From the NCBI GenBank assembly GCA_963169105.1, contig OY720639.1:53053848-53117847 (forward strand): a DNA stretch of 64,000 bases. The letters run 5' to 3'. The stretch's first letter is position 1; each line of letters begins with the position of its first letter. This document shows, piece after piece, positions 58,170 to 64,000 of this stretch. The notes under the pieces are model-generated. The model ran no database searches, was not told where the DNA came from, and was given only the letters and a program-made list of their open reading frames with translations. Source of the stretch: Ceriagrion tenellum. Its lineage: Eukaryota; Arthropoda; Insecta; Odonata; Coenagrionidae. The position numbers and the translations under genes were made by a program.

Positions 58170-59430
58170 GTTATACCATCAGTCTAATTAACTATCCATG
58201 TAACTCCAAAAAATACAATGTTGGGTTTTTATGCTAGTAGAATTGGTTTATGGTCCCTGAACTGATCTATCAAACCTACTCTAAAAGAGATAGCTGGAAA
58301 AAAATGAGATAGGTTCTATTTTTTTATAGAAGGGGTAAAAAACATCCTTTCCTATCCAAAATATTCATTTTTTTTGCTTCTGTAGAAAGTATGAATCGTT
58401 AATCACATGATTTGTTAATTAAGCCAATGATATACAATCTCCTTAGACTTACACTAACATACAGGTTTAATGCACCCATGTTTTAATAAAAGCTCCATAA
58501 AACATGTTTATGGGATTTTGTACAGTTTTTTTTATAAGTGGAACCTACTTGGTACTCAACATTTTCAAAGGGTCGCTAAATTGCTTCACTGAAAGACAAA
58601 TAGGAAAAAATGATGTCTAGAGAACTAATGAAAATTTTTAAAAATCCGCATTTCTATTTAATCACAGCAAAAGTTTTTCAGGCGAGTAGAAACTCAAGTT
58701 TTTGCATGAGACAAAATCTTGGGCACATTCATTTTCACACTTGAAGTGCTTGTAATGTACCATAACTTGTAATGTTTCAGTTTACTAAAGCAGTCTATGT
58801 ACTGAGTAAGATGGAAAGGCTATGATACTGGTGAAACCATATAATAGGAACTGAGAAAAAATCTACCAATACTGAATAGAAGGGTCTACAAGGAATTATG
58901 AGCAAGTATTTTCATTTAATTGTCATTTGAAAGAATGTCCAATGAGCCATTGGCTCTAATAGCATTGTACAATCAGTGATAAAGGTATTATGAATGATAT
59001 CAAATAATAACAATCATATAGAATAGAAAATAATAAGTACTGGTATAATGCTAAGAAACAAAAATGTATTCCTGTAAATTTGTCGATGTGTTTTATGTAG
59101 AAAGCAGCTCTTTGCCACAGCCATATTTGTTTCTATAAAATAGATAGATATAAAGATCTAAAAAAATAATGGTTACAAATGGTTACTTAGGTTAATATGT
59201 ACATATTAATACACAGTATAAATGCACGCACAAATATTACACCAACATACCTACATTAGAAATAGACATCATTATATTCAGTCAAAAATAGATCACTGTA
59301 GAAATAGACTTCATTATATTCAATCAACCATAGGATCAATTATAAAGTTAGGTACATGAGGAGATCAGTATATAATTTTGAAAATAACAATGCCAAATAA
59401 AGGTAAAATTTTTTATAAAGAAATTTTTTA
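58170..59430. other. Non-coding intronic stretch
   Basis: AT-rich sequence. A two-unit tandem repeat with period 42 lies at 59257-59338. No gene recognised. Confidence 0.4.
59257..59338. repeat. Two-copy tandem repeat, period 42
   Basis: tagaaatagacatcattata at 59257 and tagaaatagacttcattata at 59299 open two similar units. Confidence 0.6.
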
Positions 59431-59439
59431 AATTTACCA

Positions 59440-59915
59440 CCTTCCATCATTAGAAAGAGATGATTCCATAATCTTTTTTTTTAAGTTTGTAGGGATTTTG
59501 CCAATTTTATATCTTTTGGTAGGCTATTATAAGCTGTCATAAATGTATGATATAGGTATTCCTTTAAATCCAAATATTTTGGTATTTATTGTGACCAAGT
59601 GAAAATTATCAGCACTTCTTGTTGAATACTCATGTAATTCTGAGTTTTTAACTAGATTCATATTTGAATGAGTTAGACCATGAAGCAACTGGTACATGAA
59701 TAAGCATTTGGTGAATTTAGCAAATGTAGTTACAGGCAGGATTCTACATGAATAAGAAAAGAAAGTATAAACATATTGTGTTTAAGTTCTGGGGTGAAAC
59801 CCATACAGTATTTTCAGAGCTCTATTTTGTAACACTTGAAGCCTTTTCAAATCTGTTGAATTGCAGTGTGTCCATACCCAGTTTAAATAATTCAAATGAT
59901 CATTAATTAATAAGT
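59440..59915 (-). mobile_element. LINE ORF2 C-terminal relic (CR1/Rex-like)
   Basis: No long ORF remains, but minus-strand reading gives consecutive hallmarks of the post-RT domain: LQVLQNRALKILYGFHPRT, LLHGLTHSNMNLVKNSELHE, YSTRSADNFHLVTINT, GFKGI and, near the end, a degraded 'YNSLPKDIKLAKSLQTFKK' type motif with NHLFLMME. Stops and frameshifts are scattered. No related copy of this stretch was seen elsewhere in the window. Confidence 0.75.
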
Positions 59916-60146
59916 ATTGCAAATATGATTAATAGCAAGTAGCCTTTAAAGGTAGATATCTACATATTGAAAGTTATTGAGATGAAACTAATGACATGTA
60001 TGAAAAATGAAAAGTTATTCTTCTCCAAACCATAAATTGTGCATTGGAAAATGATACAAGCAGTGAAGCAGTCAGCTTACAATTTTTTCACTTGGGTTGA
60101 CAGCTAATATAATATTAGCTTTCAAACTTATTCCAAGCAAGGAATA

Positions 60147-60299
60147 AAATTTGCCATGATAAAATCATTTGACTTAGCCTGGATTCAAACCCGGATTTTC
60201 CAATGCCAGTCAGGTGTGTTAGCCAGTTACTCTAACTGGCAAATAGAAGATCTAGGTTTGAATCCCGGTCAAGTCAAATGATTTTGTCATGGCGAATTT
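60147..60299. repeat. Foldback repeat with tRNA-like box B in both arms
   Basis: Left arm 60147-60194 and right arm 60253-60299 are inverted copies with only a few mismatches. The centre holds a second short hairpin (gccagttactctaactggc, 60222-60240). Each arm contains ggtttgaatcc or its inverse, a pol III box B. On the minus strand the middle reads like a tRNA (agtaactggctaacacacc then gggtttgaatcc). It may be a head-to-head SINE pair or a tRNA-derived foldback. Confidence 0.6.
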
Positions 60300-60400
60300 C
60301 ACTGTTTAGAGTATATATGAGTACCCATGTGAGAGACTTCATACCATATCATTTTCACATTCAATGACAGGAAAAAATCTAATTCTCTGCATTAAACATC

Positions 60401-60423
60401 TGCCTGATGATGTCATAAGACTG
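60401..60423 (+). ncRNA. Degenerate hammerhead-like core
   Basis: The 15-base word tgcctgatgatgtca is identical to 22006-22020. It is followed by ataagac but not by the expected GAAAC. Similarity to the 22 kb site suggests a shared repeat family. Confidence 0.25.
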
Positions 60424-60654
60424 ACTATTCCAATTTTCTAGTAAGGCAATTAGAGTACTAGTTCTTGCGAGGCTCCATCAAGAGCACATCAAAGCACTGC
60501 AAGGCATGAAACAGCAACTTTGAGTGCATCAATGAAGTCAGTGCATTTAATGGAACATACCCCTCAAGTATTCATGAGCACATTGTTTAAGCAACATCTT
60601 AGGGAACAAATTTGTATATATGAAAGAGTTTCAGGTGCTAGGTACTTGATGAAA

Positions 60655-60820
60655 ATATGTTATATCTAAGATGGTAAGAATAAAATAATTCAGTAGTAAT
60701 TTCCACAGTCTTCAACACCTTGAAAATTACATAAAGTGTCGAAACCTTGGTCGGTTTGTATTAAAAAGAGAATTGAAATGACAACTGAGTTATTTTATTC
60801 TTACCATCATGGATAACATA
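60655..60820. repeat. Foldback element with ~46-base arms
   Basis: Arms 60655-60703 and 60775-60820 are inverted copies (shared core gatggtaagaataaaataa). The ~70-base loop contains gtcgaaaccttggtcgg. Confidence 0.65.
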
Positions 60821-60953
60821 CTCGTAGTTTCATTCATAAGGTGCTGCTATGACAATAGCAAGACTTTAATTGATGACTGAGCAAGGCATAGATTGAGATA
60901 ATCAAGCATTTTTTCATAGTAACTCTGTTGAGTAGATTCTTCAAATTACTCAC

Positions 60954-61007
60954 CATAAGTTTTAATGATGCCTGATTCTTGATCTGATGTTACATTTGAG
61001 GCCTCAT
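60954..61007 (-). CDS. 54-nt juxtamembrane exon of the same membrane-protein gene
   Basis: On the minus strand an acceptor with a pyrimidine tract (cattttctttgattacag) precedes, and a strong donor gtgagt follows, a 54-base segment reading EASNVTSDQESGIIKTY with two bases before and one after. It is phase 1 at both ends, so it can be included or skipped without a frameshift. Spliced to 49916 it gives TYASLVIIIC, placing it just outside the membrane. It contains an N-glycosylation sequon (NVT). Not being next to any repeat and having both splice sites support a real exon. No further upstream exon was recognised. Confidence 0.6.
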
Positions 61008-61148
61008 CTGTAATCAAAGAAAATGACATCAGAATTGCACTTCATACAGATGCTGTATCAGGTCTGTTAAATGAATACATGCCCTGCATTTAGTACACGA
61101 CTGTTAAATAAGGTAGGGAACCGACTTGAAAGTCAAAATTGGTTGCCT

Positions 61149-61304
61149 TTATGAGACACTAAGATGTGTTAAGTATTAGAAATGATAAATATATAGTTCA
61201 CACTATGATTAATCTAAACATTTTATTTATGAGACTTAAAGATATGCTAATTATTAGAAGTGTCAAATATATAGTTCACATTATGATTAATCTAAAAATA
61301 TTAT
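61149..61304. repeat. Two-copy tandem repeat, period 78
   Basis: Units starting ttatgagac at 61149 and 61227 share aaatatatagttcaca and ctatgattaatctaaa-like blocks. Confidence 0.65.
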
Positions 61305-62038
61305 TCTAAAAATTTTTAGAATAATTATGCAGAGAAATGTGAATAAAAGTGGAATTATAGAAAACAGTTCCATAGAGAATATCTAAATATGCTAGTGTTT
61401 ATATGCCTAAAGAAGGTGGGGCAATAATAATACAACAATTAGTATTAAAATGTGACTCAAAACTGTCTCATTAGTGGACAGATTTGCATTTGCACAATGA
61501 AGAGCTTAATACATTCACTTCCTGTAACATCACTTGTTTGGCAGTGTATCTCTCTTATTTTATCGCATCTGTCATACCTGGACATGTAGTGAGGAGCCAT
61601 GATAATACTCTCTATGTCGCTCTGAAAAATATCATTTCTGAAATTGTCAAGTAACCGAAGCCTAGCGTGTAGCCTCCGAGCCTGGGTTGGGCATATATGC
61701 CAGTTGGCAGTAAAACATTCTCACTGTACTACCAAACATAAGATTAAAACCAAGCTTGTAGTACTGACATGCTTGCTTTGATATATTTGTAGTATACTGC
61801 AAACAAAACTGCATTCTAAGTATATGAGATTCTATGGAGTAATCCAGCACATGTTAAAGTAGGGCATTTCATCACAGTAGTGACAGATGTAAAAACAAAC
61901 ATATTTCCATTCATTAATTTAAAAAAAGCCACAAGAATTTCCGGGTCACTAATTTATTATTTATCATTTTTCTTCTGGACAAAGGGGAGAATGATAAATG
62001 GGAGACATAGAGCCACACTTTTCCATCAGCAAAATGGC

Positions 62039-62049
62039 AAATGGAAAAC
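62039..62049 (+). repeat. Target-site duplication, left copy
   Basis: aaatggaaaac, identical to 62550-62560. Confidence 0.7.
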
Positions 62050-62549
62050 GTGCGTCAAGAGTCAGCAGGACTGAGATCAGAATGTGGGGTCTAGCTCAAC
62101 ACCCTGAGATCTGGCGAACTGCATGGCAGGCCAAACTTCACATGGGGGAACAAGGCTTAGCTTTGCAAGGAGGCTCCTATCAAATAAGAGTCAAATACGA
62201 ACAGCAGTGGGACAACTTACGGTACACTATCAAGTGATGAGACATCTAAATCTCTTGAAGATTCAAGATTCTCCCATGTGCAGGTGGTGTGAGGAAGTGG
62301 ACGAAACAACTTCCCATATCCTCTGTGAATGTCCAGCCATACTTAGGATTCAGAACAGGTATCTGGGCTCACCATTCTTGGAGCCCAATGAAGAGGGGGT
62401 AATTCCCAGAGGGGACATGCTTGCCTTCAGTAAAGCACTTGGACTCGACAGGTAACCACTGATAGGGTGGTTGGCACAATGGACCGATTTGGTCTAAGTG
62501 CCTCATGGACTAATTAGCAGTAACTCTACTGACGTATCTAATCTAATCT
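62050..62549 (+). mobile_element. 5'-truncated copy of the (TCTAA)-tailed LINE
   Basis: This 500-base copy contains the very end of ORF2 (LTVHYQVMRHLNLLK, MCRWCEEVDETTSHILCECP, DMLAFSKALGLDR then a stop at 62453-62455), the 3' UTR with ggttggcacaatggacc at 62469-62485 and a (TCTAA)n tail. It is closely related to 18411-19458 along the shared part. Exact 11-base duplications flank it (62039-62049 and 62550-62560). Confidence 0.85.
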
Positions 62550-62560
62550 AAATGGAAAAC
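62550..62560 (+). repeat. Target-site duplication, right copy
   Basis: aaatggaaaac, identical to 62039-62049. Confidence 0.7.
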
Positions 62561-62954
62561 TTGGAATATACTGTAACTGAATCAGTACATGTTTGGCAGG
62601 AATTGCTGATTCATCGATACTATTATTTGACTGTGGATCAAGGTTTCCACCTCAGTGGGAGAAGGTGCTGGCATCACAGACAACTAAATGGTATGTATCT
62701 CATCTGGGTGATCGGACTAAAGTAGGGCTAGGTGTATTGTACCTTACTTTTTCACCAATTTACATTCCAATTTTGCGCTTAAAAATGAAAACTAACATTA
62801 GATACAAACTAGAGTCCCTTTCAAGTGCACATAATTGCAAAAATGCCACTGATGAAAAATCACTCACCTTTCCCAGGACTCAAGCCCAGAACCCAGGATA
62901 TCATGATGTCTGTCTCCCCTGAGGACTTTTGGGAATTTAAGAAACAATAAAATC

Positions 62955-63085
62955 AAACATTGAGAAAGACACCTCAATAGATTAACTGGCCAAAGCAGAT
63001 GGAGGGATATTGAGGAATCAGAGTTTGAATCCAGGTTAATAAGAATGATTTTTCCTCTGTGGAATTGCCACACTTGTGGGTGACT
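62955..63085 (+). mobile_element. Possible tRNA-derived SINE fragment
   Basis: A segment with a box A-like tagattaactggcc and a box B-like agtttgaatccagg (63023-63036), about 45 bases apart, is followed by non-tRNA sequence. No target duplication was found. Confidence 0.35.
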
Positions 63086-63511
63086 TTTCATAGGTAATAG
63101 CACAGCTAACTTGCAGTATTCTCAAATTCTAAGATCACATGAAAAATTCAGGTCATGCAAGTGTCATGGTGACGCGGAAGGACTTGTCTTATTCAAAGGA
63201 CAATAAATTGGACACCATCCCTTCATCATGGAAGATGTGATAATAAACTGCTTGAGACTTTCCTCAGGGAGGTACCGTTTGGGAGTACATAGTTCGTTAT
63301 CATAAGTGTACCTTAACCTGCTTACAAACCAAATATTTTTTATGGACCTTTTGTAGTTTTTGCTCATTTACATTTTAATGAATTAACTTGCTTGTACATA
63401 ATAAGGTGTCTCTGAGGTTGACATTTGGATAAGATTTTGAGGTTTTCAAATGTGAGCTTGTAGTAAAATATTCTTTTCTTGATTTTTGTTATTAGATTTT
63501 TGCAGCGATTA

Positions 63512-63679
63512 GATGCACTAGTATCCACCATTTTTGGGTACACTGCTGCGTGATGAACTTTAACGTCTCAACGGTTCGTTCCTCCTGCAGGGAGCCTCGT
63601 CAGGAGACAGCCGTAACCTTGAGCCATTAAAGTTCCTCATGCAGCAGTATACCCGAATATTGTTGATACTAGTGCATTC
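63512..63679 (-). repeat. Foldback element with hammerhead-like core
   Basis: Arms 63512-63563 and 63627-63679 are inverted copies (gcactagtatc ... ctttaa). On the minus strand the loop contains CTGACGA (63603-63597), a short GC-rich stem-loop, then CGAAC (63578-63574) and cgttgagacgtt. The order CUGANGA / stem II / GAAA / stem III is that of a hammerhead ribozyme; here GAAA reads GAAC. Confidence 0.5.
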
Positions 63680-63689
63680 TTTTCTTGAG

Positions 63690-64000
63690 TTAATGGGTTA
63701 ACCAGTGAGGAAGTCTTCTCCACTCCTGAGGTAAATTAGGAGTTGTGATCTTTCTTAGAGATAGCCTCCTGATTTATATATTTAATCACTTCATAAATTA
63801 TCATGTCAATATGTCATATGGGTCAGTGAAAAAAACTTTGAATATGTACCCTATTCTGGACAATGTATTTGCACTGGTTATGGCACTGCAAAATACATGG
63901 CAGCAATATTACATTTTCAAGGATAAAGTGCTGCAGCATTCTTGCAAGGTTACTCAACACATTTTCTAGCATTGTTGAATGGTTAACATTGCAATGTTGC
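63690..64000. other. Right edge of window, no feature recognised
   Basis: AT-rich sequence; a 74-codon open frame has no family resemblance. Confidence 0.4.

Larger units (their letters stand above)
49917..60953 (-). other. ~11 kb intron of the membrane-protein gene, filled with transposons
   Basis: The interval between the 54-nt exon and the terminal exon has GT-AG borders on the minus strand. It holds the nested LINE cluster, a tRNA-type SINE, a LINE relic and two foldback repeats. The intron call depends on the two exons belonging together. Confidence 0.5.

Noticed and set aside
61578..61621. 44-nt minus-strand segment bounded by tttttcag and gtatgac as an additional exon of the membrane-protein gene
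   Set aside because: The phase needed to splice to 60954-61007 contains an in-frame TAG; other frames do not fit.

Overview
The window is eukaryotic nuclear DNA, most likely from an arthropod and probably an insect. It is AT-rich, has multi-kilobase introns with canonical GT-AG borders, and carries many decayed transposons of kinds common in arthropods: mariner, pogo/Tigger, hAT with a TTF-type zinc finger, THAP/P-like, RTE, CR1/Jockey and a Dong/R4-like retrotransposon in TAA repeats. No bacterial operon, CRISPR array or intact canonical tRNA gene was seen.

Two host genes are supported. On the + strand, five exons (12361-12625, 20887-21517, 29162-29293, 30476-30777, 31717-31824) with matching splice phases encode the C-terminal ~478 residues of trimethylguanosine synthase 1 (TGS1), which hypermethylates the m7G caps of snRNAs, snoRNAs and similar RNAs. 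Its 5' exons lie upstream of the window or were not recognised. On the - strand, a 54-nt exon (60954-61007) and a terminal exon (49534-49916) join in phase across an ~11 kb intron. They encode the juxtamembrane, transmembrane and cytoplasmic parts of an unidentified single-pass membrane protein.

Almost everything else is mobile-element sequence. 2.9-4.9 kb: fragments of a Dong-like element and a LINE. 8.3-10.9 kb: a transposon-borne gene with possible DDE-type acidic motifs, interrupted by a 5S-rRNA-derived SINE with an 11-bp target duplication. 13.4-19.7 kb (inside a TGS1 intron): pogo/Tigger-like ends enclosing a THAP/P-like transposase relic and a 5'-truncated RNase-H LINE flanked by a ~40-bp duplication. 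24 kb: RTE-like LINE. 25.3-26.4 kb: a mariner with both terminal repeats. 32.6-35.6 kb: LINE relic and hAT transposase. 42.7-43.9 kb: pogo-like transposase pseudogene. 50.9-56.2 kb: three LINEs nested in one another. 59.4-63.7 kb: LINE relics, tRNA-like repeats and foldback elements.

The most interesting observations are: (1) the 5S-derived SINE shares its 3' tail, 17 of 17 bases over one block, with a LINE that has two copies in this window, which suggests the LINE mobilises it; (2) the Dong-like element sits in the ATT tail of another LINE that itself interrupts a third LINE; (3) a ~0.5 kb inverted duplication at 47.8-49.2 kb; (4) a dispersed GTATACAA-rich repeat family in and beside the membrane-protein gene; (5) hammerhead-ribozyme-like cores near foldback repeats, as in Penelope-like elements. 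All calls come from reading the sequence; no database search or folding was run.
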